Origin: Lithodes maja
Taxonomy: Eukaryota > Arthropoda > Malacostraca > Decapoda > Lithodidae
NCBI GenBank assembly: GCA_037953745.1
Contig: JBAKBP010003080.1
Span: 62,001-126,000, forward strand
Direction of reading: 5' to 3'
Length of the DNA: 64,000 bases
This document shows, piece by piece, positions 1-11,000 of the stretch. The translations under genes were made by a program, and so were the position numbers. Below the pieces are notes generated by a model. The model saw only the letters and a list, made by a program, of their open reading frames with translations, was not told where the DNA came from and did no database searches. Numbering within the stretch: the first letter of the stretch is position 1; every line of letters starts with the position of its first letter.

Positions 1-785
1 TATACTTAAAGCACTTGGAATCTGAAGACCCGACCTGGAAGGTCCTGCGCAACTGGTTTATGACTTGCTGCTCAAAATTCACAGTACCAGCCCACAAGAA
101 GTCATCCACATATATGCAAATGATACCTTCTGTTCCACCACTTCGACTCCACGAAAATAATGCAGGGTCCAGGGACGAGATTTTGGCACCTAGACATATC
201 AGCTGTTCCTTCACGCTCATGTACCATTGCCTGGCTGCATCGCATAAACCATACACCGTCTTCCGCAGACGCCACAATAAACCATTGTCGAACTCAGAAG
301 GAGGTCGCAGGTACACTTCACGCTCTATATTGTTCCCTTGTAGGTACGCAGCTTGTATATCCATGGTGTGGCACAACCAACCATTAGCTGAGGCGAGGGA
401 TATCGCCAAACGGACAGCCTCCTTTGAGCAAGTGGGAGAATTCTTCTGCAGCTCTACAGTGTCCTCCTCAAAGCCCCTGGCCACCAAACGTGCCTTCACA
501 ATAGTCTTCCCATTCTTCAGCTTCTCTGTGACCACCCAACGTACAGATATGGCACGTTGACCCACATCATCCACCTCGTTATACACCTCATTGTTCCTCC
601 AATTCTCAATTTCTCTTTCCTTAGCACACACCACTTCATCCGTATTAAAAAACACAAGCATTTCTGTCGCCTCGTCCACAGTTTCCCACGACGTAAGATC
701 TTTGTCCAGATTCATCCAATTTATATTACCATCTTTGTCACTCTTAATGTTGTAGCAGTTGGGGTATTTACCATCTTCCCAGCAC
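1..785 (-). pseudogene. Copia reverse transcriptase (RVT_2), partial at window edge
   Basis: The minus-strand frame from about 785 to 1 is open and runs out of the window. Translated by eye, it has the Copia RT landmarks in order: a KARLVARGF-type motif, then MDIQAAYLQG, then VYLRPP, then TVYGLCDAARQWY, then the catalytic YVDD box at about 115-126. It is out of frame with the integrase end at 808, and a TAG lies just upstream, so at least one frameshift separates RT from integrase. RNase H would lie beyond position 1. The RT domain itself looks well preserved. Confidence 0.9.
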
Positions 786-807
786 GACTAACGATTTTGC
801 CTGATAT

Positions 808-2144
808 TCACTCACCACTCGCTTTATCAATACCCTTGATCCTTTGACCCACTTTAACTTTCACTACATTACGTTCAGACACACCAGAGGCGATAGCACC
901 GGCATCCGTCTGACGTATGTCACCGGGGGGGACCTCCACAGCAACCTGACCCCCACCACCCACAACATCAACAATGTTACCAGGATGTTCGTCATCATCC
1001 GAGTCTAGGTCTGAATCTACGAATCTAGGCACCACATTACCACGTTCACTAGGTACGTCCAGAGTATGGGGAGAAGAATGGGGCACATCCTCACCATTTG
1101 ACACGGCAGCAGTATCAACACTGGTAGGTGCCATGGCAATTCGACATGTGTGTACCCTAATACACATACCACCGTGCTTCACCAAAAACTGCTTCCCGTC
1201 TCTCCCTATTATTGTACCAGGTCCGCGCCACTTATTACTGTCTAGACGCTTGTAGTAAACATCATCTCCGTAGTGTAGGTCTCCAGGGTCGCTTTCCCGC
1301 ACATTATGACGAAGTGCTCTAGTCAGCCTTTCACTAGATTCCGCTATGGTAAATGCTCGTCTTGCAGCGTGAAGGGCAGTCAGGTTATCCTTAACTATAC
1401 CAGCAGGTGTGGCCTCGCTGTCTAGCACTGGCATGTTATCATAAAAAGCTCCAGGAATCCCAGGGTTCTGGCCAAACACCAACTGGTTAGGCGAGAAACC
1501 TGAGAAGGTTGACAGTGCGTTCCTGGCAGCCACAGCCCAAGCCAGAGCAACATCCAGACTACAGCTAGGACAATCCGCCAAAATCTTGCTAACCATTCAC
1601 CCAACACAGCATTGAGCCTCTCACAAGCACCATTACTCCAAGGGCTTTCAGCTGCCGTAGTCAGTATCTTAACGTTAAATGACTCACCCAGAGACCTCAT
1701 GTCTGAATTATTAAATTCACAGCCATTATCTGACAATATTTTTCCTGGGGCACCAAATAACACAACCCAACTGAGAAATATCCCACGAATAATAGTGCCT
1801 GCATTCTTGTCATGAATAACCACAGATGTACAATATCTTGTATACAGGTCCACTATCACCAAGAAATACTTCTTGCCCCATGACTTAAGGTCCATAGCAA
1901 TCACCTCATTAATTCTGTGAGCCATCGGGACACCTACCACTGGTCTCGGGCTCGGTTTCTTATACCTTCTACACACTGAACAATCAATTGTCACTTTATC
2001 GATCCTCCGTTCCCGGTTTGAGCCCCTGATATCGGCATCCCTTACAAGCTTCTTCAATTTCTCTGCTGTAGGGTGTCCAAACTGACGATGAAGTTTCAAA
2101 GCTTTCTTCTCTAGGTCCCCATCTTTGGTTAATGCCAGAGCCAC
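808..2144 (-). pseudogene. Copia integrase (GAG-pre-integrase zinc finger, rve core, C-terminal region), frameshifted
   Basis: The frame 2144-1422 begins with the HHCC zinc-binding module (LHRQFGHP ... CSVCRRYKK), then the core with MDLKSWGKKYFLVIVDLYTRY and LSDNGCEFNN, giving the D and D of DDE; the E follows in SNGACERLNAVLGEW. Near 1575-1600 the frame shifts and the protein continues in the frame 1596-808 (ALAWAVAARNAL ... NQLVFGQNP), followed by the conserved C-terminal segment and an acidic tail. The two frames overlap in coordinates but represent one ancestral protein. The enzyme inserts retrotransposon cDNA into the genome. Confidence 0.9.
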
Positions 2145-2168
2145 AGTGATACCAACTGCCCCGTCTAG

Positions 2169-2585
2169 TCAAGCCGATAGCGGCAACAGATAGTGTTCTG
2201 ATGATGAGGTTTTCAAATTTACGATTCTTTTCTTTCCATTCACTTTGATCTGATTTGTTTCACAATTTATTACCATTTTGGCTCTTTTCATAGAAGCCCT
2301 ACTCAGTAACAACGGTAAATTACATCTCACCACATCAGTAGTAATAGTGGCACGCATATACAACATATGTTGTATATCCCCTATACAACAGGGAAACGTA
2401 ACTTTCTTGTAGGAAGTCACGGAAATACCATTGCCAAAAGTGAAGCTGGAATTAGAGCATTCCTCCTTCACAAGCCTGCCCTCATGGTCAGTCAACCCCT
2501 GTATGTACTCGTTGAGCCAACGTGAACCACACACAGTGTTTGTACAACCCGTATCTAGGACAGCACACCCTTTTGATTCACCCAC
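2169..2585 (-). pseudogene. Copia aspartic protease, 5' end cut by a Tigger-like insertion
   Basis: The minus-strand frame contains the retropepsin active-site motif AVLDTGCTNTVCG, followed by hydrophobic strands and an LPLLLS segment. It lies directly upstream of the integrase, as expected for Copia pol. The open frame extends to 2669, but everything above 2585 is the end of the inserted element, so the apparent start codon at 2669 is not original. The protein would process Gag-Pol. Confidence 0.85.
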
Positions 2586-2626
2586 TACACTCCAACCTCC
2601 ATTCAACGGACAAATGCGTGCAAGCA

Positions 2627-3203
2627 TTGGGAGCAAGCAAGGGGAGGTGTGGTGGAGTGGTCTTGCCACTGGCCTGGTAATCCAAAGGTCCCGGGTTCAA
2701 ATCCCGATGTATCAATGGGAAGATATTATTGGGATGGAATTTGTGCTGTACCTAGTATCAGTGCATTACCACAAAGCCCACCGAAACGTCAATAAAATAC
2801 CCTCATTGTTCCCTGATTAAATAGCACTGTATGAATATTCCCATATTCAAAATATGCTATAGGGGTGCAATGCCTGGTGAGTTATCTGCTCAACAGGTGG
2901 CGTTGTGTGTGTGTAAGTGTGAGAGTCCGAGTGTAGAGGGTGAGACAGTGAAGCACGGGAACGAGATGGCTTCAGAGATGGGGTCGTTTCGGGCCATGAG
3001 TGAGCACCGTGCCTCATGTGAAGGCAAGATGGCAGGTGCTCGTTGTACTCAACGTGCTTCACATGTCTCACTCCCTAGACTGGAACAAGACCTCACGGGC
3101 TTCACTGTTCATTGTAAAGCGGTGAATGTTAAGGCTCTCAGCCTATGCCCGAGAGGAAGTAAGTTGGAATATAGAAAAAAAAAAAAAAAAAAAAACAAAA
3201 AAA
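2627..3203 (+). mobile_element. tRNA-headed SINE/retroposon with poly(A) tail inside Tigger copy A
   Basis: The insertion is defined by comparison with Tigger copy B, which lacks it: copy B reads straight through GCAAGCACCTG. The left part has a Pol III A-box-like TGGTGGAGTGG and a B box GGTTCAAATCC at about 2695-2705. The right end is a long A run (3175-3203). The repeated AAGCA at both junctions fits a short target duplication. The middle has no recognisable coding content. Confidence 0.8.
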
Positions 3204-3542
3204 GCACCTGTCCGTTCCTGCTAAATGTCCGTTGCTGCTAAATACTGTCCAGTCCGGATGTAATCCGGAAATTCCTTGAGAAAAATCCGGTGTTGAGTAC
3301 AGGTGTCCGGATCGTGACATTTAACTGTTATGCATCCTTTTTTTTTACTGTACAGTACCTGAAATAAATCCTGGTAATCCCTTGTGCTACACCCTATTGA
3401 TAATGCAAAACTATTGAACACACTTAAAAGTGTATATTATTTGGTCTCTATATAATCTGTGAATCATTTCCGATATGATAGAATTAAAGATTTTTTTTTC
3501 CACCAACTCATAATCAGCAAAAACGACACAAATGTCAATTAA

Positions 3543-4153
3543 CCTAACAAGTGCGCATGGGGGTAATTGAAAACGTCCCCCTGTGCTGACGTATTTGAGG
3601 TGTTTCCGTCACTAAAATATTCATTGTACCATTAATAGCATTAATAATTATCCATATGCGCCTATTATGGGTTGATTATAAAGGTATTAACCTGAAACAA
3701 CAATAAAACGAGTGAAAACAGCGTTTGGATGGTCAAAATCGGAGATATAGCCCGCGAGTTGTATAATGTATGGGTGAGGCAAACTGCTTTCCCGCCAATT
3801 TCCCCCAAGGCCACTGAGACACAGTCGATCGATACTCTCTCTCTCTCTCTTGCACTCGCTTGCCATCAGTGATGACAACACCCTGCTTGCAACTCGCTAA
3901 TGTTAGCACGAAAATATACCTCAGAATAAGGGAATAATAGGGAAAATAGGTGATAACTGAAGGAGAGGAGGAAAGTGGGGAAGAAGGGGAGGTAGAGGAC
4001 TGAGATTTTGCATGGCCCAGAGGCCAAAAAAAAAAAAAAAAAAAAAAGAAAAAAAAATCGATGTCAAAAGTTGATTTTTTATTTTACTTACTCTCAAGAG
4101 TCTTCCCGCAGTCCACCGGGGGAACTCTTAAGAGTCTCCCCGCAGCTCCCGGG
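3543..4153. mobile_element. TTAA-flanked insertion inside Tigger copy A
   Basis: Copy B is continuous across this point with a single TTAA; copy A has TTAA at 3539-3542 and 4154-4157 around 611 extra bases. TTAA duplication is typical of the piggyBac superfamily. The termini (CCTAACAAGT and AGCTCCCGGG) do not form a clear inverted repeat, so the class is uncertain. An A-rich run lies at 4027-4057. Confidence 0.6.
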
Positions 4154-4189
4154 TTAAAAACATGTTCTAATATTTCCCCATCATTTTGT

Positions 4190-4985
4190 GTATACCGTGG
4201 GGAAAAAAAAAAAAAAAATCTATCAAACGTAAATCTCCCGTCTGGGAAGCTCGGCGCCTAGACGGAGGGGAGGGTTGAACTATTTTTTTTTTTACTATCT
4301 TATTTATTGTTTATCTATGTGCTAGAAGGATATTATATTTTTCAATTCCATCCCATTAGAAATGATTCAAAGATTACAAAAAGTCCAAATAAGACATAGT
4401 TTTGTTAATGTATAAGGGATTTAGGTAGATGAATTAGAGAGATAGATAGATAGAAAAAGTGTGTATATCGAAGGAAAAAACCAAAACCAAAAATCTATCA
4501 AACGTAAATCTTCCGTCTCTGCTCCCACGGAGGGGAGAGTTGAAATATGTTGTTGACTATCTCATTTATTATTTATCTATTATGCTGGAAGGATATTATA
4601 TTTTTCAATTCCATCACATTAGAAATTATTCAAAGATTACAAAAAGTCCAAATAAGACATAGTTATGTTAATGTATAAGGGATTTAGGTAGATGAATTAG
4701 AGAGATAGATAAATAGAAAGAGTGTGTATATCGAGGGAAAAAAACAAAACAAAAAATCTATCAAACGTAAATCTTCCGTCTCTGCTGGCACGGAGGGGAG
4801 AGTTGAAATATTTTGTTGACTATCTTATTTATTATTCATCAATGTGCTGGAAGGATATTATATTTTGCAATTCTATCATATTAGAAATGATTCAAAGATT
4901 ACAAAAAGTCCAAATAAGACATACCGGTAGTTATGTTAATGTATAAGGGATTTAGGTAGGTGCATTAGAGAGATAAATAGATAGA
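4190..4985. repeat. Three tandem ~265-bp units in Tigger copy A (two in copy B)
   Basis: Units starting near 4190, 4459 and 4723 share a segment beginning with TATCAAACGTAAATC and ending in AATTAGAGAGATAGATAGA. Copy B carries two such units in reverse complement (about 5345-5890). The outermost unit in each copy has the variant CGGGAAGCTCGGCGCC-like block, which fixes the unit order and shows that the inner unit was gained or lost. Confidence 0.85.
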
Positions 4986-5120
4986 GCAACGGACTTTGCT
5001 CCAACTTTTTTTAGAGCAACGGACTTTGTCCGTTGCTGGGTCCATTGTCCGACTACGTTTTTTGACCGTAATTGCCGATATCCGGAGAATCGGAGTCCGT
5101 TGAATGGAGGTTCGAGTGTA

Positions 5121-5248
5121 GTTTCAGTAATTTGTCTTCGCTCTCATTATCATTCACATAGCCCACGAATAAGTTCACTGGTTCCTCATCGTACCCACCA
5201 TGTCCCCCTCTGTTCTCGTAGGCATCAGGGCAATCACGTGCCCAGTGA
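5121..5248 (-). pseudogene. Copia gag fragment with second half of the zinc knuckle
   Basis: This 128-bp minus-strand island lies between the two Tigger-like insertions. It encodes HWARDCPDAYENR followed by an acidic segment with LFVGYVNDNESED. The H-x4-C here is the second half of a CX2CX4HX4C knuckle whose CX2C half is at about 6297-6320, on the other side of Tigger copy B. It therefore belongs to the Copia gag-protease frame. Confidence 0.82.
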
Positions 5249-5250
5249 TA

Positions 5251-6294
5251 CACTCTAACCTCCATTTAACGGATATCGGCAATAACGGTCAAAAAATGTA
5301 GGCCGGACAATGGACCCAGCAACGGACATAGTCCGTTGCTATAAAAAAGTTGGAGCAAAGTCCGTTGCTCTATCTATTTATCTCTCTAATGCACCTACCT
5401 AAATCCCTTATACATTAACATAACTATGTCTTATTTGGACTTTTTGTAATCTTTGAATCATTTCTAATATGATGGAATTGAAAAATATAATATCCTTCCA
5501 GCACATAGATAAATAATAAATAAGATAGTCAACAAAATATTTCAACTCTCCCCTCCGTGCCAGCAGAGACGGAAGATTTACGTTTGATAGATTTTTTGTT
5601 TTGTTTTTTCCCTCGATATACACACTCTTTCTATCTATCTATCTCTCTAATTCATCTACCTAAATCCCTTATACATTAACATAACTATGTCTTATTTGGA
5701 CTTTTTGTAATCTTTGAATAATTTCTAATGTGATGGAATTGAAAAATATAATATCCTTCCAGCACATAGATAAATAATAAATGAGATAGTCAACAAAATA
5801 TTTCAACCCTCCCCTCCGTCTATGCGCCGAGCTTCCCAGACGGGAGATTTACGTTTGATAGATTTTTTTTTTTTTTTTTTTCCCACGGTATACACAAAAT
5901 GATGGGGAAATATTATAACATGTTTTTAATTGACATTTGTGTCGTTTTTGCTGATTATGAGTTGGTGGAAAATAAAATCTTTAATTCTATCATATCGGAA
6001 ATGATTCACAGATTATATAGAGACCAAATAATATACACTTTTAAGTGTGTTCAATAGTTTTGCATTATCAATAGGGTGTAGCACAAGGGATTACCAGGAT
6101 TTATTTCAGGTACAGTAAAAAAAAGGATGCATAACAGTTAAATGTCACGATCCGGACACCTGTACTCAACACCGAATTTTTCTCAAGGAATTTCCGGATT
6201 ACATCCGGACTGGACAGTATTTAGCAGCAACGGACATTTAGCAGGAACGGACAGGTGCTTGCACGCATTTGTCCGTTAAATGGAGGGTCGAGTG
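5251..6294. mobile_element. Tigger/pogo-like non-autonomous DNA transposon, copy B
   Basis: It is 1044 bp with inverted ends (CACTCTAACCTCCATTTAAC and its complement ending at 6294) and TA at 5249-5250 and 6295-6296. It is the reverse-complement relative of copy A. A second inner pair of inverted segments containing CAACGGAC-type motifs lies near each end. It encodes nothing recognisable and interrupts the Copia zinc knuckle. Confidence 0.88.
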
Positions 6295-6296
6295 TA

Positions 6297-6532
6297 TATT
6301 GATTCACAAATAGCACACTTGGTTATTTTACCAAGTGCCTCCACTGGGTTTTTCTTCCTCTTGTCCTGTCGTTGACGTCCTCTATTACCACGCACAGTCG
6401 CACACGTTCATAGCCTTGCTGTCCACGCCAACCACGTTTACCTCGACTGTTTCCGCTCACATACAGGGCTTCCTCACTTTCACCAACATTGCCATCATAT
6501 CCCACAAATAAAGGTTCCGATTTTACCTGTAT
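6297..6532 (-). pseudogene. Copia gag fragment (basic linker and first half of zinc knuckle)
   Basis: This segment lies between Tigger copy B and DIRS copy A. One minus-strand frame gives an acidic stretch (SEPLFVGYDGNVGESEE) and then RGKRGWRGQQG; a frame change leads to a basic stretch ending in KCAICESIY, the CX2C half of the gag zinc knuckle. The remaining knuckle residues are at 5121-5248. Gag would package the RNA. Confidence 0.8.
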
Positions 6533-6540
6533 ATTTGTTA

Positions 6541-6834
6541 GTAGTCTTGGCAAATCCAACGTCAAGGCTATTAACCTAATTGCAATGACGACTTGTCTAT
6601 TTTGACTGCTATGTCGTCATTCCAACCGCGGTTAAAAAGAAAACGTCTAGAGTCTACTCCTTATCTTGCTCTAGGAGACGTTGTACATTAACCAAAACTA
6701 CCACCGAAGGTGAAAAAAGCATTAGAAGAGAAGAAAAAGGGGTTTACCTTAGTTACCGCTCAAGGCCCATCCCGTGTTCCGTTATGCGCCGATCCCTGTC
6801 GAACGTGCGCATAAGCGACCCTCTCTTGTTATCA
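6541..6834 (+). repeat. DIRS copy A left inverted terminal repeat
   Basis: This stretch is the reverse complement of 14614-14912 over its length. It starts with AGTAGTCTTGGCAAATCCAA and ends at CTCTCTTGTTATCA. Left and right differ near the extreme end (GGCAAATCC against GGAAAATCC in the matching sense), and the right end carries about 50 extra bases. Confidence 0.9.
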
Positions 6835-8082
6835 TTTTTTCACGCGTCGCCATTGTTGAAGTCCACTTTTGTTGTGCTCCTTCAATTCACCCTGTTTTAG
6901 GTTCGTTTCGGCTTTTCTGGCCTTCTTTTTGCTAGACAGATGTTACGTGATCTAGGACACACCTAAATGGGCTCCTCAGTGTGTTTAATGGAGACGCGTG
7001 TGGAAATAGCTACCGAAGGTACGGGGGCGCTTGGCGTTCCCCGTCTATATGTTTTCATTCTTTCTCTTTTCATATTCTTTTTTCCTGTTAGTCTGGGCAT
7101 AGTTTAGCTTTTAGCTTCAGTTCGCCTAGCTTGTTTATCATTCAGGAATTGCTATGCCCTTATGAGTTCTCATTTTTTCATAGCCTAGGTGTACAGTTGG
7201 TTCACAATCTGAGATTTCGTGGTGGCGGTGCTGTTTGTAGTGTTTGTGTCAGCCGCATAACTAGCGTTATTCCCGAGTCCCCCCTTTCGAGCCTTCACTG
7301 TGTCTCAAGGGCCTGGGCGCTTAGTGGTTCGTGATACCCAGAGGTACCCCACGGGGGCCTCTCCCTCACTCCACAGGGTTTTTCGCCCCTGACACATTCT
7401 CTACTCGCGGCTAGGCCACCCTTTTTCTCGCCAGTTTCGTTACTGGTTTTTTGTGTTCCCTTCCTGTTTTCACCTCCATCCTTTCATAACTTTTGCCCAA
7501 TCTTGGGGTACCCCACGGGGGCCCCTGTTGTGCCAAACCACCCTACCTGCCACTTCTTCTCATGGGCTTTGCTCTATCTCTGTGGGTTGGGTGGTTCCCA
7601 GGGGATGTGCCTCCTCTCCCCTGGTGTGCCTTCCTTGCCTCTCCCTTGACCGGTCGAGTCAGGACATTATCAAGGAAGACACTGCTCAGCTTGATGGTCA
7701 CGGTCATCGTAGCTTGGAGATACGGAGTTGACGCTTGGTTGCAGGCCCTTTTTTGGTTTTCCTAGGCGCCCCTCTCGCTTGTTCGGCACCGGGCCCTCTT
7801 GGCAGGTCCCGCAAATTTGCGGAGTGCTCGATTCGGCCCTCTGGGTCGTTTCGGCTCCCCGCAAATTTGCGGTGGTCGCTGGGGGGTCGCGTGACGATGT
7901 GGGAGGTTTGTGTCGGTACGGATCTACCTCCATTGGCCCGCAATTTTGCGGTTATAGTTGGCTTTCACTGTTGACCCTTTTTTGTGTCATATTGTTGCCT
8001 ATTACTATATTGGCGTCTACACTTTATGGAGTTAGGGCCCTGCATGTGAGGTGTTGAGTGGTGTTTAACACTTTCTCCATCT
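6835..8082 (+). other. DIRS copy A leader region
   Basis: No protein is supported here; the short frames are not conserved in character. It holds a duplicated GGTACCCCACGGGGGCC (about 7343 and 7507) and three copies of a CCGCAAATTTGCGG palindrome. A pyrimidine-rich stretch ending in TTTGCAG at about 8083-8089 resembles a splice acceptor, and GTGAGTACG near 8151 resembles a donor. Spliced leaders are possible but unproven. Confidence 0.55.
7809..7951. promoter_or_regulatory. Three copies of palindrome CCGCAAATTTGCGG in DIRS leader (copy A)
   Basis: Perfect 14-bp palindromes lie at 7809-7822 and 7859-7872, and a one-base variant (CCGCAATTTTGCGG) at 7938-7951. Copy B keeps all three at matching spacing (17714, 17764, 17843), with the third perfect. 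A binding site for a dimeric factor or a promoter/operator-like role is inferred. Confidence 0.5.
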
Positions 8083-11000
8083 TTGCAGGTTCTGCTTGTG
8101 CTTTTCAGCATCGCCTGCCCTCATCGCCTACCTCAGTGTTCCCGGTTTCGAGTGAGTACGCCTTCCAGTTTGCATGTGTCTTCTTGTTTACCCATGCTCA
8201 TTCCCTGGTTTTTATTGGACATTCTCTTCGCTGACTCCGTCACCGTGCTGCTTATGCTGTGTGTTCTTCCATTGCAGGTTGTGATGCCTTGCTTTCGCCA
8301 GGGCTGTGGCTCCCCTTGTTTGGAGTGCCACCGGTCTTGCCTCCGCCACTCCCAATGTGTGTCCTCTACGGCCTACCTCCCTGCGCTGTGTGGTCCGTGC
8401 ATGGACTTGGTGGATGTGGTGGACAATCGCCCTGGTTCCTCTGACGCAGCGGCGGCCTCGGCATCCCTTCAGTCCGTGTGGGCGGTGGTCTCCCACCACA
8501 TTCGATCTGTGGGCCATCGCTCACCGGCTTTTGTGGATGACCGGATCCGTGTGGCCCTGGGTATCCCTGACCCGTCTGGGGGCCGTTTACCTGGCCCTCT
8601 TCCTGCTCGGGCCCTTCTTCCTGGGTCCCGTGGTCGGTCGCCGCATCGTCGGGAGGATCCTCGGCTCCGTCCACGCTCTCGCTCTCCTCGTCGTCCATCC
8701 TCTGCTGCCCCTCCTCGTCCTCCTGCTGGCCTTGACTCCGGCCGTCGCCCTCGTCATGGTTCTCGCCCTGAGGCCAGGGTTAGCGTCTCTGCCCCTGTAC
8801 GCCCTCCCCTGGCCTCTCCGGATCGGGGCTCTACCACTTTCCGCCCGCTTCCCCTGCACATGGGGCGTCCTCTTCATGTGTCCTCCACGCGGGCGGAAGT
8901 CCATCATGTAGCTGGCCCTCTGCTCCCTCCTCCTACTCTGTCCAGGGGGGAGCGCCAGGTTGTCGTTGCTTCTCCTCCTACTTCTCCTGCTTCTGTGCCT
9001 CTTCTTCCTTCGCGGTCTCGTCCCAAGGTGGTGGTTCCTCCCTCCTCCTCCTCGGTGTCGGGCCGCCCTGTTCTATCAGCCCCGGGGATCCTTGCTTTGT
9101 TTCCCCCCGCGGCTCCTTCTGACCTCCTTTCACCCGGCCAGCCTTCCCACTCCCGTCATCCTACTCCTCTTCCTTCTTCGATCCCTGATCTTCGGCTTCC
9201 GGCTCCCCGAGTGGGTACCCCGCCGCTTGACTCGGTAGAGTATAGCGAGGTTTCGGGGTCCCCTTTCTCGGGGGCTGACGTGTCGCTGGAAGAGGGGGAG
9301 GATGATGTTTCCCCCTCGGGCGTTAGTGAGCGGGGGCGAGACCCTCTGGGACGCCACGGCAGTCGTCGCTCGCCTTCTTTGGGCCGCGACGCTGCTGTTT
9401 CGTGTCATGGGTCTCGCTCTCGCTCACGCTCGCCCCTGCGGGCCGAACAATCTTCGGGGGGTTCGCCTCTCTCGGATCGATTTTCGGCTCTGCAGGGGTG
9501 GGTTGTGTCACACTTCGACGCGCAATTGGAGGCGATGCAGGAATCCCTCTTGTCGCGCTTCTTGGCGGTGACACAACCCCAGCGCCTCACCCAACCTGCC
9601 CCTGCTTTGGTCCCCCTCCCCTCTGCGGTGGACCACATTCCCTCTCGCCCTGCTTCCCCTCCTGCCCGGTCGTCGGCTAGCACTGCTCCTGCCCTGGCTC
9701 AGGTGGTTCCCCCTGCTGTCTCCCATGCGGGGGTCCTCCGTCTGCTAGGGCAGGGTCCGCGCTTGCCCCCCATCCAGAAGGCCAAGGTCCCGTCGAGGAC
9801 TATGCCTCTCCTCTATGGCTCCTTGGCTGTTTGGAAGGGGGTGCAGGCCTCCCACCCGGGGCGTGCTACCGATTTACCGTCCGGTGAGAGGGCCCTACCT
9901 TTGGGCTGGTCGGTGCAGCTTAATGATAAAATGCAGTTTAGGGCGATCAGGGAGGATGGTCAGGTGGCCGACGTGGAGGTTCGGGCTTACCCGACGAGGA
10001 CTGACCTTCAGTACTTTTCGGTTAAGCCCAAGCCCCTGTCTGCTCCTCGTACTAAGCTCTGGTCAGACTTCAGCCGCCAGGACATCCTTCAAGATGTTCA
10101 GTCCCTCACTGTTTTGACGGGGCGGTCCTCCTATGGGACGGGTTTGAGCGACGACGGTAAGCCTGGCTTGTCCGTCGTCCTTGATAATCCTCTCCCATTG
10201 GAGGCCTGGTTTGCTGAGGCCTTAGAGTTTGCTAACCGTTCCGTCGACAGATCTTCTTCAGTCCCTCCCCCAGAGTCGTCACTGCTTTTGCCTCCTCTTG
10301 TGTCTGTCGCCGGATTGGATGGCAAGTTCTGGTCCTGGATTAGCGCTCCCAAACTTGAAATTTGTGCTATTGCTAACCCGTTCTTTTCCCACCCAGATAA
10401 GTCCTCTGTCGACAGGGATTTTACCTTGCGGCAGAGGGTGGCGAACTTATTTTCTTGTTTTTTAGGTTCCCTCCAGACCTCTGTTCACCACCTGCGACTT
10501 ATCGAGGCGACTGCACCTGGCGATCTTCGCGAGGGTTTGGACCACGTTAGGCGGATCCACCTTCAGCTCGCGGTGTCTTTGGTTCCCAAGCTGAAGGCGG
10601 TTTTGTGCGAGGCTACTCGGCAACGCCAAACGGTAAGGTCCTCGTTCTGCCGGAAGGCCCCTTTGGATATTCGTCAGGGTTTGTTATACTCTGAGCTATA
10701 TACATCGGGGCTGTTCGCGCAGGATGCTTGGGAACGCTACGCTTCTCTGTCAGCGGACCCTGCTTACGACACGCAACGACGCGCTGTGTCGCGACCAGGG
10801 TCTTCGCAGTCCCGTCCTTCTGCCGGTCCTCCTCGGAGTGCTAGTGCCACTGCTGCTGCCAAGAAAGGGCGCAGGAAAGGGAAGTTGCCGGCTAGAGCGT
10901 CGGTTCCGCCTCGCACTTCTGCTCCTGCTCCCTTTCATCCCCGCCGAGAAGGGGCTGGCCAGCCTTCCACTTCCGGCCGCACTTCGACGGGGTCCGACGC

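Larger units (their letters stand above)
2588..5118. mobile_element. Tigger/pogo-like non-autonomous DNA transposon, copy A
   Basis: The ends are inverted repeats (CACTCCAACCTCCATTCAAC at 2588 and its near-complement ending at 5118) flanked by TA at 2586-2587 and 5119-5120, the target duplication of the Tc1/mariner/pogo group. The CACTCxACCCTCCATT-type terminus resembles Tigger ends. No transposase is visible. It matches copy B (5251-6294) in opposite orientation but has two extra insertions (2627-3203, 3543-4153) and one more internal tandem unit. It interrupts Copia gag-protease. Confidence 0.88.

Noticed and set aside
15..847. Plus-strand frames over the Copia RT
   Set aside because: The minus strand clearly encodes RT motifs; the plus-strand frames show no protein-like features.
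3138..3421. Minus-strand frames over the Tigger-like interior
   Set aside because: They depend on a poly(T) tract and are absent or broken in copy B.
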